Of a DNA stretch of 64,000 nucleotides, positions 24,666-33,260 are shown piece by piece. Under the pieces are notes generated by a model, which searched no databases, was not told where the DNA came from, and saw only the letters and a list, made by a program, of their open reading frames with translations. The stretch comes from Marinobacter halophilus (GTDB lineage: Bacteria; Pseudomonadota; Gammaproteobacteria; Pseudomonadales; Oleiphilaceae). The number at the start of each line of letters is the position of its first letter. Position 1 is the stretch's first letter. Location: assembly GCF_003007685.1 (NCBI RefSeq), contig NZ_PXNN01000003.1, positions 434,001-498,000 on the forward strand. Reading direction: 5' to 3'. Made by a program: the position numbers and the translations under genes.

Positions 24666-26612
24666 ATGCTAACGATAACCGATCTCAGTTTACAACGAGG
24701 CGGCGTCTGGTTACTAGAGAACGTCAGCCTCACGGTACAGCCCGGCCAGCGGGTGGCCATCGTCGGAGCCAATGGTGCCGGCAAATCCAGCCTGTTTCAG
24801 CTGTTGTTGGGCCAGCTTGCGCCGGAGCAGGGCAGTGTCGCTCTGCCGGGTGGTTGCCGGATTGCTCACATGGCCCAGGAGGTCGCCGCCAGCTCAAGGT
24901 CGGCCCGGGATTTCATATTGGATGGCGATTTCGAACTTCGGCGCATGGAGCGTGAACTCGCCGAAGCGGAAACCCGGGGTGACGACCATGCCATTGCCCG
25001 GCTGCATGGTGAACTGGATATTCACGAAGCCTGGTCGGCGAAGCGGCGGGCAGAAGCGTTGCTGCGCGGGCTCGGATTTGTCGACAGCGATGCCGAGCGG
25101 CCGGTGTCGGCGTTCTCGGGTGGTTGGCGCATTCGCCTGAACCTGGCCCAGGCGCTGATGCGCCCGTCGGATCTGTTGCTGCTGGATGAACCCACGAACC
25201 ACTTGGATCTTGATGCCTGTCTCTGGCTGGAAAACTGGCTGCGTAAATACCCCGGCACGCTGCTGTTTATCTCCCACGACCGGGATTTCATGGACCGGGT
25301 GGCCACCCATCTGGTGCATTTCGATCAGAAAAAGCTTGAGCTCTACACTGGCAACTACTCTGCCTTTGAAGTTCAGCGCAGTGAACGATTGGCCCAGCAG
25401 CAATCGAGTTTTGAGCGTCAGCAGGCTCGTATTGCTGAAATTCAGCGCTTTATCGACCGCTTCAAGGCTAAGGCCACCAAGGCCCGGCAGGCGCAGAGTC
25501 GGGTCAAGGCGCTGGAGCGTATGGAGCGAATTGCTCCAGCCCATGTCGACTCGCCGTTCAGCTTTGAATTTCCCATGGCCGACAAAGTCTCCAACCCCTT
25601 GCTGTCGATTCGCAACGGTGCGGCTGGTCACGGTGATGCCGCGATCCTTAACCATATCAACATCACCCTGCTGCCCGGTTCCCGTATCGGCCTGCTCGGC
25701 CCCAATGGGGCGGGTAAGTCGACCTTTATGGATGCCTTGCGGGGCACCGGCACGCTGCTGAGGGGCGAACGCACCTGTGGCGAGCATCTGGCCATCGGTT
25801 ATTTTGCCCAGCATCAACTGGAGACGCTGGATCTGGATGCCAGTCCGTTCCTGCACTTGCAGCGCCTGGCGCCGGGAGCCTCGGAACAGAAAGTCCGGAA
25901 TTTTCTGGGTGGTTTTGATTTCCATGGCGACCAGGCACTGAGCCCGATCCGCTCGTTTTCTGGTGGTGAAAAGGCCCGCGTTGCACTGGCCGTGATCGCC
26001 TGGCAGAAACCGAACCTGCTGCTGCTGGACGAGCCCACCAACCACCTGGATCTGGAAATGCGTCAGGCTTTGACGATGGCGCTGCAGAACTTTGATGGCG
26101 CTCTGGTAGTGGTGTCGCACGACCGGCATCTTCTGCGCAACACGGTGGATGAGTTCTGGTTGGTGTCAGACGGCACCGTTCAGGAATACGACGGTGATCT
26201 GGAAGATTACGAGCGTTGGCTGGCCGACCGCAGAAAAGACGATGATCAGCCGCCCAAACGACAGGTTGCCGACGATGTTGAGGCGGCGAAAGCTTCCGAG
26301 GGTAGTGCCGCTCTGACCGCAGACGAGCGCAAGGCCCGTAAGCGCCAGGAAGCCGAAGTGCGCCAGAAACTGAGTCCGTGGCGGAAAAAACAGAGTGCGC
26401 TGGAGTCGCGTATGGACCAACTGCAGCAGAACCTCGGCACCGTAGAAACCTCGCTCGGGGATCCTGCGGTCTATGCAGACAGCGGCAAGGTTCGCCTGAA
26501 AGATCTGTTGGGCCAGCAGACGGAATTAAAGCGAGAGCTGGAAGACGTTGAAGCCCAGTGGCTGGAGGTCAGTGAGACTGTAGAAAATCTGGAAGCAGAA
26601 CTGGCCGGTTAA
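24666..26612 (+). CDS. yheS: ABC-F family ATPase (YheS-like)
   Basis: A 648-residue soluble protein with two ABC domains and no membrane span. Walker A motifs are GANGAGKSS (about residue 37) and GPNGAGKST (about 345). Signatures are FSGGWRIRL and FSGGEKARV, each followed by LLLDEPTNHLDL. An ABC-F linker rich in Arg/Gln/Lys (FERQQARIAEIQRFIDRFKA) lies between. The C-terminal 120 residues form a charged coiled coil. ABC-F proteins act on the ribosomal E site. Length and linker fit YheS (about 637) better than EttA. It converges with ppx, with 3 nt between the stops. Confidence 0.9.
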   Translation: MLTITDLSLQRGGVWLLENVSLTVQPGQRVAIVGANGAGKSSLFQLLLGQLAPEQGSVALPGGCRIAHMAQEVAASSRSARDFILDGDFELRRMERELAEAETRGDDHAIARLHGELDIHEAWSAKRRAEALLRGLGFVDSDAERPVSAFSGGWRIRLNLAQALMRPSDLLLLDEPTNHLDLDACLWLENWLRKYPGTLLFISHDRDFMDRVATHLVHFDQKKLELYTGNYSAFEVQRSERLAQQQSSFERQQARIAEIQRFIDRFKAKATKARQAQSRVKALERMERIAPAHVDSPFSFEFPMADKVSNPLLSIRNGAAGHGDAAILNHINITLLPGSRIGLLGPNGAGKSTFMDALRGTGTLLRGERTCGEHLAIGYFAQHQLETLDLDASPFLHLQRLAPGASEQKVRNFLGGFDFHGDQALSPIRSFSGGEKARVALAVIAWQKPNLLLLDEPTNHLDLEMRQALTMALQNFDGALVVVSHDRHLLRNTVDEFWLVSDGTVQEYDGDLEDYERWLADRRKDDDQPPKRQVADDVEAAKASEGSAALTADERKARKRQEAEVRQKLSPWRKKQSALESRMDQLQQNLGTVETSLGDPAVYADSGKVRLKDLLGQQTELKRELEDVEAQWLEVSETVENLEAELAG

Positions 26613-26615
26613 CAT

Positions 26616-28148
26616 TCAGGCTGACCGGCCGCTGATTTCCAGGATGAAATCCTGTTTCGCCAGATAGTCTCGCTCGTTCTCCAGGTCGGCCAGAGTCAGG
26701 GGGCGGTTATCCAGCCAGCCGTCCGGGAACTCCATCACCAGTTTGTTCTCGTGACCATGCAGCACAAACGCCGGTGGTTGTTCCAGATTACGCGGGTGCT
26801 GCACCAGCACCGCCAGGCGCAGCAGCACGCACAGGTATTTCAATCGCGGCTTGTCTTCTGGCTCGATGCCTTCGAAAACCGACGCAGAAAACTTGCGGCG
26901 GTGGCCCCGGACCAGGGTTGCCAGATCTTGCTGGAACTGCTGGGTAAAGCCCGGCAAGTCTGAATAGCGCAGCAGGTAGGCACCGTGCTTGTGGTACTGG
27001 CTGTGCGAGATGGTAAGCCCAATCTCGTGCAGCCGGCAGGCCCAGCGCAACACATCTTCGTCGGCGGCAGTGTGCAGGCCCCAACGATCGGCCACCTGGG
27101 TCCAGGCGGCGATAGCGGTCTGCTCCACCGCCGCGCCGTGGGCCTGATCCACATGATAACGCTCCTGCAGCGCGCTAATGGTGCGTTCACGTACATCTTC
27201 GTGCTGGATGCGCCCGACAATGTCGTAGAGCAGACCTTCTCGCAGGGCGCCATCGGCAAAGGTCATATCCTTAATGTCCAGAGAGCGAAATGCCGCCAGT
27301 AAAATAGCAAACCCGGCGGGAAAAATGCTCTGGCGATCCTGTCGCACACTCAGATCCGACAATTTCTCAACCTTGCCCATATCCACCAGGCGCTTGCGCA
27401 ATTCTTCCATGGCCTCGCGGGTGATGGTGCCATCGGTGATTTTCAGATTGGCGAGAACGCTGGAGATGGCCTTGATAGAACCGGATGAGCCGACCGCACT
27501 TTGCCAGCCCACCGCCCGGAAATGCTGCCGGATATTCAGCAGCTCCTGCTCGGCGTGGGTGATGGCCTTGTCCATTTGCCGGCGAGACACCTTGCCGTCC
27601 GCGAAATAGCGGTTACGGAACGACACGCAGCCCATGTGCAGGCTTTCCAACTCTTGCGGTTCGAAACGCTGACCAATAATAAATTCGGTACTGCCGCCGC
27701 CAATGTCAATCACCAGGCGCTTACCCTGATCGTCTGACAGCGTGTGAGAAACGCCGAGATAAATCAGTCGGGCCTCTTCCCGGCCAGCAATGATCTCAAC
27801 CGGATACCCCAGCACTTGCTCTGCGCGACCAATGAACTCGTAGGCGTTGCGGGCGACGCGCAGCGCATTGGTGCCGACGATCTGCACGCCCTCTGGCGGC
27901 ATTCCCTGCAGGCGTTGGGCAAAGCGGCTGAGGCACTCCAGAGCCCGTTGCTGAGCGGCTTCGGTCAGGCGATTGTACTGATCCAGGCCAGCGCCAAGTT
28001 GGACTTTTTCGCCCATTTTCTCGATCGCGCGAATTTCACCATGAACCAGGCGGGCCACGACCATGTGGAAGCTGTTGGAGCCCATATCAATGGCCGCCAG
28101 CATATCCGGGGAAGGTACAGCGTTCTCGGCAGTAGATGCGGCCGTCAC
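26616..28148 (-). CDS. ppx: Exopolyphosphatase Ppx
   Basis: 510 residues from a GTG at 28148 with an AGGA site 11 nt upstream; E. coli Ppx has 513. The frame stays open to 28361, but the upstream part has no family character. The protein contains LAAIDMGSNSFHMVVARL, LVIDIGGGSTEFIIG and GSSGSIKAIS, the phosphate-binding loops of the Ppx/GppA ASKHA fold. A C-terminal HD-like domain (RLHEIGLTISHSQYHKHG) follows. It releases phosphate from polyphosphate ends. It diverges from trxA, as in Pseudomonas. Confidence 0.94.
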   Translation of the reverse strand: MTAASTAENAVPSPDMLAAIDMGSNSFHMVVARLVHGEIRAIEKMGEKVQLGAGLDQYNRLTEAAQQRALECLSRFAQRLQGMPPEGVQIVGTNALRVARNAYEFIGRAEQVLGYPVEIIAGREEARLIYLGVSHTLSDDQGKRLVIDIGGGSTEFIIGQRFEPQELESLHMGCVSFRNRYFADGKVSRRQMDKAITHAEQELLNIRQHFRAVGWQSAVGSSGSIKAISSVLANLKITDGTITREAMEELRKRLVDMGKVEKLSDLSVRQDRQSIFPAGFAILLAAFRSLDIKDMTFADGALREGLLYDIVGRIQHEDVRERTISALQERYHVDQAHGAAVEQTAIAAWTQVADRWGLHTAADEDVLRWACRLHEIGLTISHSQYHKHGAYLLRYSDLPGFTQQFQQDLATLVRGHRRKFSASVFEGIEPEDKPRLKYLCVLLRLAVLVQHPRNLEQPPAFVLHGHENKLVMEFPDGWLDNRPLTLADLENERDYLAKQDFILEISGRSA

Positions 28149-28365
28149 GTTGGTTGGAATCCTGTATGAGGTGAACTTGTTGGTACCATGGCCGGTACTA
28201 TAAAAGAAAGCGCTACGGGCTGTCAGTAACCGCCTGCGGTGATTACTGATACGGATCAACACCGGAGCAAGAACAACCCGCTTCACATTCAGGCGGGCAA
28301 TCGCGTAAAGTAATGGTCTAACGAAAATCCGGGCAGCCGGCAAAGCGTTCATCGCTTTCACCGTC

Positions 28366-28374
28366 TGCTACAGT
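28366..28374 (+). promoter_or_regulatory. Possible extended -10 promoter of trxA
   Basis: TGC-TACAGT at 28366-28374 is an extended -10 type element 63 nt before the trxA start. No clear -35 stands at the right distance. The rest of the 288-nt ppx-trxA intergenic region shows only small inverted repeats (for example GTAACCGCC/GGTGATTAC near 28227). Confidence 0.3.
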
Positions 28375-28436
28375 CAACAGCGACTCTGCCGTGGCCGGCC
28401 CTACTGGCCCGGGAGCGCCTGAATCAGGAAACAGTA

Positions 28437-28763
28437 ATGAGCGGAAATATCGTTAATGTCACCGACGCGTCTTTTGAACAGGACGTACTGAAATCCGACG
28501 TTCCGGTACTGGTAGACTACTGGGCTGAATGGTGCGGCCCGTGCAAAATGATCGCCCCGGTTCTGGAAGAAATTGCCGACGAATACGACGGCAAGCTCAA
28601 GGTCTGCAAGCTCAACATCGACGAAAACGAACAGACTCCGCCCAAGTTCAACATCCGTGGCATCCCGACTCTCATGCTGTTCAAGAACGGCAACGTCGAC
28701 GCCACCAAGGTAGGGGCCCTGTCCAAATCACAGCTGGCGGCCTTCCTCGACAGCAACCTCTGA
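28437..28763 (+). CDS. trxA: Thioredoxin 1
   Basis: A 108-residue cytoplasmic thioredoxin. The redox motif is WCGPC (Cys33, Cys36), with the buried Asp in VDYWAEW and cis-Pro in GIPTLMLF. The length is equal to that of E. coli TrxA. It reduces protein disulfides with electrons from thioredoxin reductase. In related genomes trxA is followed directly by rho; here a four-gene molybdenum-cofactor operon on the other strand lies between them. Confidence 0.97.
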   Translation: MSGNIVNVTDASFEQDVLKSDVPVLVDYWAEWCGPCKMIAPVLEEIADEYDGKLKVCKLNIDENEQTPPKFNIRGIPTLMLFKNGNVDATKVGALSKSQLAAFLDSNL

Positions 28764-28777
28764 TCGGGTTGCTGCTG

Positions 28778-28816
28778 AAAACCGCCCCGGAGCAGCGGCT
28801 CAAGGGCGGTTTTTTA
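28778..28816 (+). terminator. trxA terminator
   Basis: AAAACCGCCC (28778-28787) pairs with GGGCGGTTTT (28804-28813), followed by TTATT. The loop is 16 nt. It is a normal intrinsic terminator 15 nt after the trxA stop. Confidence 0.85.
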
Positions 28817-28870
28817 TTACCCTGACCAGCCCAGTGGCTAGACGGCTCATCTCTGAAAGTTCAGAATCGC

Positions 28871-29317
28871 TTACCCCCAGGTCTGACTTCGTTCAACATC
28901 CGAAGTTTTCTGCTCAACCCAGTGCTCATCATCCCCGGAAATCTCCTTCTTCCAGAACGGGGCCGTGGTCTTCAAAGCATCCATAATGAAGGCGCAAGCC
29001 TCAAAAGCATCTCCTCGATGGGCGCTGCAAACCCCGACAAAGACAATCTGATCCGACAGCGCTAACCGCCCGACTCGATGTATCACTCGCGCCTGTCGCA
29101 CATGCCACCGCTGCGACGCTTCATCAATCAGCCCCTGGATCACCTGCTCCGTCATCCCCGGGTAATGTTCCAGAAACAGTCCGGTCACCCCGGACAGATC
29201 CCCGGAATCCCGAACCAGCCCGGAAAAGGTCACCACCGCACCGGTGCCGGCGCCGCTGGCGCGCAGAGACTGATACTCTGTACCAACATCAAAATCCGCA
29301 GTCTGGATAGAAATCAT
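28871..29317 (-). CDS. moaE: Molybdopterin synthase catalytic subunit MoaE
   Basis: 148 residues. MoaE, with thiocarboxylated MoaD, converts cyclic pyranopterin monophosphate into molybdopterin. Recognisable segments are GAVVTFSGLVRD, LEHYPGMTEQVI, HRGDAFEACAFIMDALKTTAPFWKKE with the conserved catalytic lysines, and EHWVEQK. It is the last gene of the operon moaB-moeA-moaD-moaE, with a single nucleotide between moaD and moaE. The length is typical (150 in E. coli). Confidence 0.95.
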   Translation of the reverse strand: MISIQTADFDVGTEYQSLRASGAGTGAVVTFSGLVRDSGDLSGVTGLFLEHYPGMTEQVIQGLIDEASQRWHVRQARVIHRVGRLALSDQIVFVGVCSAHRGDAFEACAFIMDALKTTAPFWKKEISGDDEHWVEQKTSDVERSQTWG

Positions 29318-29318
29318 C

Positions 29319-29579
29319 TCATCCTCCGGTCACTGGTGGGAAAAACGCCACCTCATCGCCGGCATTGACCGGCGTTGACGGCCTGGCCATTGCCTGATTG
29401 ACCGCCACCATGACCGGCTGATCGCCCTGCAGTTGCGCCCAGCTACCGCCCCGGGAAGCCAGCTCTGCCAGCAAGCCGCCAACGGTCTGATCGGGCGTGG
29501 CTGGCAGCTGCAAACTCTCGGTACCGAGCTCTTCCCGCAGTCGGGCAAAAAAACGAATGGTCAGGGTTGCATCAGTCAT
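29319..29579 (-). CDS. moaD: Molybdopterin synthase sulfur carrier MoaD
   Basis: An 86-residue ubiquitin-like protein ending in the essential Gly-Gly (PVTGG), which is adenylated and then thiocarboxylated to deliver sulfur. The beta-grasp pattern (TIRFFARLREELG and AGDEVAFFPPVTGG) is clear. It is tightly packed between moeA and moaE with 1-2 nt gaps. The adenylating enzyme MoeB and the early enzymes MoaA and MoaC are not in this window and must be encoded elsewhere. Confidence 0.94.
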   Translation of the reverse strand: MTDATLTIRFFARLREELGTESLQLPATPDQTVGGLLAELASRGGSWAQLQGDQPVMVAVNQAMARPSTPVNAGDEVAFFPPVTGG

Positions 29580-29581
29580 GA

Positions 29582-30796
29582 TCAGCTCAACAAGTCAGTA
29601 AAAGAGTAATAGACAACCGGGTCGCCGGGCTGGATTGTGGTGTGCTCTGGCACTACCGCCAGGCCAGAAGCCCAACAGGCCGAGCTGAGCACTCCGGAGC
29701 TTTGATTGGGGAAGGCCGATACTGACGCCCCGGCACCGGAGCCGTCCTTGCGGGCACGAACGAACTCCCGCCGGGTGGATGGCGCCGTAACTTCAAAATC
29801 CGCGGGTAGATACTCCCCCGCCGGGAGTGCGTCGGGCCGCCCCTGGCGTTTGCGGATGAAGGGCATGCCGATCACCATAAAAGCTACCAGCACCGACGCC
29901 GGATTGCCCGGCAACCCCAGTACGGGTGTGCCGTTGATATCGCCGAAGGCAAGGGGTTTGCCGGGTTTGATGGCCATCCGCCACAGCGACAGGTTGCCGG
30001 ATTCCTCGAGCACGACGCGCACGTGATCCTCTTCACCCACTGATACGCCGCCACTGGTAATAACCAGGTCGGCCGTGGCGGCGGCCTGCTCCAGCATGTT
30101 GCGGGTGGCTTCGCGGGTATCTTTGAGGGTCTCGCACAGAACCACTTCGCAGCCAGCGTCCGCAAGCAGACCCATCAGCGTGTAGCGGTTGGTGTTGTAT
30201 ATCTGCCCTGGGCTGAGAGGGGTGCCGGGCTCCACCAGTTCGTCCCCGGTGCTCAGAACGGCCACCCGCAGCTTTTCCAGTACCGGTATCTGGTACATGC
30301 CCATCGAGGCCAATAGCCCCATTTCCTGGGGTCGGATACGTACGCCCCGGGCCAATGCCAGTTCACCCTGAGACAGATCCTGACCACGCTTCCGGATGTT
30401 CTGCCCGTGGCTGACCTCCGCCAATATCAGAACATCGTCACCGGTACGTTCTACTCGCTCCTGCATTACCACTGCATCGGCACCGTCAGGGATCTCCGAC
30501 CCGGTAAAAATTCGCACCGCTGTGCCAGGTTGCAGCGGTTTTGGCGCAGTGCCCGCGGGCACCCGATCCGAAACCGTCAGCGCCCGTCCTGCGACCACGT
30601 CGGTGTGATGCACCGCGTAGCCATCGACGGCGCTGTTATCTGCTGGAGGAACATCGGACGGAACATACTGATTTTCCGCCAACACACGGCCCAGGCATTC
30701 GGTCAGCGGGACCGAACGGGTTTGTGCCTTCGGCGTTGCGCGTTTCAGTATGTGCGCGAGCGCATCATCAACAGAGATCAGATCCTGGCCTGCCAT
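29582..30796 (-). CDS. moeA: Molybdopterin molybdenumtransferase MoeA, paralogue 2 (moa operon)
   Basis: A 404-residue MoeA with a strong AGGAGG site before the ATG. Motifs are NSAVDGYAVH, FTGSEIPDGADAVVMQE, LSTGDELVEPG, TSGGVSVGEEDHV and IKPGKPLAFG followed by GLPGNPASV. This copy is closer to E. coli MoeA in its motif spelling than the copy at 426-1673. It lies in the moaB-moeA-moaD-moaE operon, so it is probably the housekeeping molybdenum insertase. It and its paralogue share the catalytic core but clearly differ in their terminal domains. Confidence 0.94.
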   Translation of the reverse strand: MAGQDLISVDDALAHILKRATPKAQTRSVPLTECLGRVLAENQYVPSDVPPADNSAVDGYAVHHTDVVAGRALTVSDRVPAGTAPKPLQPGTAVRIFTGSEIPDGADAVVMQERVERTGDDVLILAEVSHGQNIRKRGQDLSQGELALARGVRIRPQEMGLLASMGMYQIPVLEKLRVAVLSTGDELVEPGTPLSPGQIYNTNRYTLMGLLADAGCEVVLCETLKDTREATRNMLEQAAATADLVITSGGVSVGEEDHVRVVLEESGNLSLWRMAIKPGKPLAFGDINGTPVLGLPGNPASVLVAFMVIGMPFIRKRQGRPDALPAGEYLPADFEVTAPSTRREFVRARKDGSGAGASVSAFPNQSSGVLSSACWASGLAVVPEHTTIQPGDPVVYYSFTDLLS

Positions 30797-30810
30797 GGTA
30801 CCTCCTGATG

Positions 30811-31383
30811 TTATCGTTCTGAGCGGTTGCCAATCACTTCCTGGATACGGCGAAAGGCACGTTCCGGCTTTCTGAGTACCAGGGCCGAGAAGTTGCAGGG
30901 CCCGTGACGGCTGTCCAGTTGGGCCTTCAAGATGCCGTTCCAGCCGGTACGACAGGCGCCGGTGGAGCCAGGCAGGCAGAAAATCACCGTGTGGTTGGCC
31001 ATTCCACCGAACGCACGGGACTGAATGGTTGAGGTGCCGATTTCCGAGGCTGACAGCCTTCGAAACTCTTCGCCAAAACCTTCGATGGTCTTGTCCAGCA
31101 GCGGCCCCACTGCCTCGGGTGTGCTGTCTCTTTCATGAAAACCGGTACCGCCCGTGATGATCACGGCATGAACGTCCTGATCGGCAACCCATTGCGACAG
31201 CAGGGCGCGCACCAAATAGATGTCGTCCGGAATAATCCGTCGGGACACCAGTCTATGGCCGGCTTCGGTAACGCTGTCTTCAAGGAATTGTCCGGAGGTG
31301 TCCTCATCGGCGCCGCGGGTATCTGATACGGTCAAGATGGCAATGTTCAGGGGTTTGAGTTCGCTGCTGCAATCACTGCTCAT
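30811..31383 (-). CDS. moaB: Molybdenum cofactor biosynthesis protein MoaB (adenylyltransferase)
   Basis: 190 residues, about 20 longer than E. coli MoaB, mostly from a C-terminal extension ([16 protein letters not shown]). The MogA/MoaB fold is seen in [54 protein letters not shown] and [14 protein letters not shown]. MoaB/MogA enzymes adenylate molybdopterin before MoeA acts. It is the first gene of the second moco operon, with a GGAG site. Its promoter lies in the shared 373-nt region with rho. Confidence 0.93.
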   Translation of the reverse strand: MSSDCSSELKPLNIAILTVSDTRGADEDTSGQFLEDSVTEAGHRLVSRRIIPDDIYLVRALLSQWVADQDVHAVIITGGTGFHERDSTPEAVGPLLDKTIEGFGEEFRRLSASEIGTSTIQSRAFGGMANHTVIFCLPGSTGACRTGWNGILKAQLDSRHGPCNFSALVLRKPERAFRRIQEVIGNRSER

Positions 31384-31756
31384 GGAATGACTCCGTTATG
31401 TTCTGGTCAATTGCATTCGTCGATATTACCGTCAGTATCCGGATGATCACCGCGGATGGGAAGGGGGTAACCCATCAGAGGGAGTCGTCGAGCCGGCGCA
31501 GATGGTTGAATATCATGAAACTGGCTTAATTTTGGTCAGAGGTCTTGACACACGCCTTCAAGGTGGCCGATTATGCGGACTGCCCGGCGAACGATTGTTC
31601 CCACTCTCTGGCTCCAGCACACATAACCGGCTTTCTTCTTCACCGGTTGCTTCATCTAGCCAGCACCTTGTTTCAGCTTTTTTGTTCAATACGTTCAGGG
31701 GCACCCCTGTCATTCCAACTTTCGTTTACTTCCATTCCTGATAAATCCTACAAATT
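31384..31756 (+). promoter_or_regulatory. Long rho leader and moaB-rho divergent control region
   Basis: These 373 nt hold no convincing gene. A promoter for rho may be TTGACA (31544-31549) with GATTAT (31569-31574), at a long 19-nt spacing. The remaining 180-nt leader is unusually rich in C and T and poor in G. From about 31597 to 31756 it contains repeated CTTC/CTCC-type pyrimidine runs and one small hairpin, AACCGG...CCGGTT, near 31626-31649. Such C-rich, G-poor RNA is the normal loading site for Rho and fits known autoregulation of rho by attenuation in its own leader. Small open frames here lack ribosome sites. Confidence 0.5.
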
Positions 31757-33019
31757 ATGAATCTTACTGAACTCAAGCAGAAATCTGTGCCCGAATTGCT
31801 CGAAATCGCGCTGGAAATGGGCCTCGATAACCTCGCCCGTTCGCGCAAACAGGACGTGATCTTCAGTATTCTGAAGAAGCACGCCAAGAGCGGCGAAGAC
31901 ATTTACGGTGATGGTGTACTGGAGATTCTGCAGGACGGTTTCGGTTTCCTTCGTTCTGCTGATGCCTCCTACCTGGCCGGGCCTGACGATATTTACGTGT
32001 CGCCCAGCCAGATCCGTCGCTTCAACCTGCGCACCGGTGACACCGTATCCGGCAAGATTCGGCCACCGAAAGACGGCGAGCGTTACTTTGCTCTGCTGAA
32101 AGTTAACGAGATTAACTTTGATAAACCGGACAACGCTCGTAACAAGATTCTGTTCGAAAACCTGACGCCCCTGTTTCCAGACGAGCGCTTGCCCCTCGAA
32201 GCCGGTAATGGCAGCACCGAAGATCTGTCATCACGGGTACTCGACCTCGTGTCACCCATCGGTAAAGGTCAGCGTGGTCTGATTGTATCGCCGCCAAAGG
32301 CCGGTAAAACCTTGTTGATGCAGGGCATTGCCCAGTCTATCGTGCGCAACAATCCGGAATGTCATCTGATCGTACTGCTGATCGATGAGCGTCCGGAAGA
32401 AGTGACCGAGATGCAGCGCACCGTGCGTGGCGAAGTCATCGCTTCTACCTTTGATGAGCCTCCGGCCCGTCACGTTCAGGTGGCCGACATGGTGATCGAA
32501 AAAGCCAAGCGTCTGGTCGAGCACAAGAAGGATGTCATCATCCTGCTGGACTCCATCACCCGCCTGGCTCGTGCCTACAACACGGTGATCCCGTCCTCCG
32601 GTAAAGTACTCACCGGTGGTGTTGATGCCCATGCGCTGGAGAAGCCGAAGCGTTTCTTCGGTGCCGCCCGTAACGTAGAAGAGGGTGGCAGCCTGACCAT
32701 TCTGGCGACCGCGCTGGTTGATACCGGTTCCAAGATGGACGAAGTGATCTACGAGGAGTTCAAGGGTACCGGTAATATGGAAATCCATCTGGACCGCAAG
32801 ATCGCTGAGAAGCGCGTCTACCCGGCCATCAACATCCGTCGCTCCGGCACCCGCCGTGAAGACCTGTTGATGACCGAAGCGGACATCCAGCGTGTGTGGA
32901 TCCTGCGCAAGCTGCTGCACTCTATGGACGATGACACTGCGGCACTCGAATTCCTGCTGGACAAGCTGCGGGATTCCAAGACCAATGACGAATTCTTCCA
33001 GTCCATGAAGCGTCGTTGA
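31757..33019 (+). CDS. rho: Transcription termination factor Rho
   Basis: A 420-residue hexameric RNA helicase, the same size as E. coli Rho (419). The N-terminal RNA-binding domain carries [15 protein letters not shown] and [17 protein letters not shown]. The ATPase domain has Walker [22 protein letters not shown], Walker [17 protein letters not shown], and the Q/R loops around [14 protein letters not shown]. There is no extra insertion domain. A palindromic repeat begins 78 nt after the stop. Confidence 0.98.
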   Translation: MNLTELKQKSVPELLEIALEMGLDNLARSRKQDVIFSILKKHAKSGEDIYGDGVLEILQDGFGFLRSADASYLAGPDDIYVSPSQIRRFNLRTGDTVSGKIRPPKDGERYFALLKVNEINFDKPDNARNKILFENLTPLFPDERLPLEAGNGSTEDLSSRVLDLVSPIGKGQRGLIVSPPKAGKTLLMQGIAQSIVRNNPECHLIVLLIDERPEEVTEMQRTVRGEVIASTFDEPPARHVQVADMVIEKAKRLVEHKKDVIILLDSITRLARAYNTVIPSSGKVLTGGVDAHALEKPKRFFGAARNVEEGGSLTILATALVDTGSKMDEVIYEEFKGTGNMEIHLDRKIAEKRVYPAINIRRSGTRREDLLMTEADIQRVWILRKLLHSMDDDTAALEFLLDKLRDSKTNDEFFQSMKRR

Positions 33020-33096
33020 TACTGGTTTTTGGGGGCGCCGTTCAGAGTCTCTGCGCGCACGGATTGTCATAAGGATTGTCAATTCCAAAGATCGAA

Positions 33097-33174
33097 GAAT
33101 GAGGCAGGGAGGGGGTGCCAAAACAATCAGGGAAACCATGTTTCCCGTTTTGGCGCCCCCTCCCTGTCTCGTTC
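33097..33174. repeat. Palindromic repeat element, copy B
   Basis: The 28-nt left arm (33097-33124) pairs with the right arm (33147-33174) at 25 Watson-Crick positions. The three other positions are T/G, G/T and T/G, all G.U wobbles when read as plus-strand RNA but A.C mismatches on the minus strand. The centre holds AATCA (33125-33129), a 7-bp stem GGGAAAC/GTTTCCC and loop CAT, the same architecture as copy A at 10699-10780. The outer arms differ from copy A in sequence. It lies between rho and ubiD, both on the plus strand. Confidence 0.85.
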
Positions 33175-33260
33175 TAACTCCAGATGTTTAATCTCCAGGC
33201 GAGGGGCAGTCCAGAACAGCCCGAACTCCGTAGTACCGTAGACCAAGAACGGAGCACACC

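Noticed and set aside
24894..26129. A 411-codon minus-strand frame inside the ABC-F gene
   Set aside because: It is antisense to conserved ATPase motifs and has no recognisable domain; it is explained by codon bias.
28149..28361. A 71-residue N-terminal extension of Ppx
   Set aside because: The extension has no similarity to the family and no ribosome site, while the GTG at 28148 has AGGA and gives the normal length.
31502..31760. Small open frames in the rho leader as possible leader peptides
   Set aside because: They lack ribosome sites, and their pyrimidine-rich codons follow from base composition; one overlaps the rho start in another frame. Not supported as genes.
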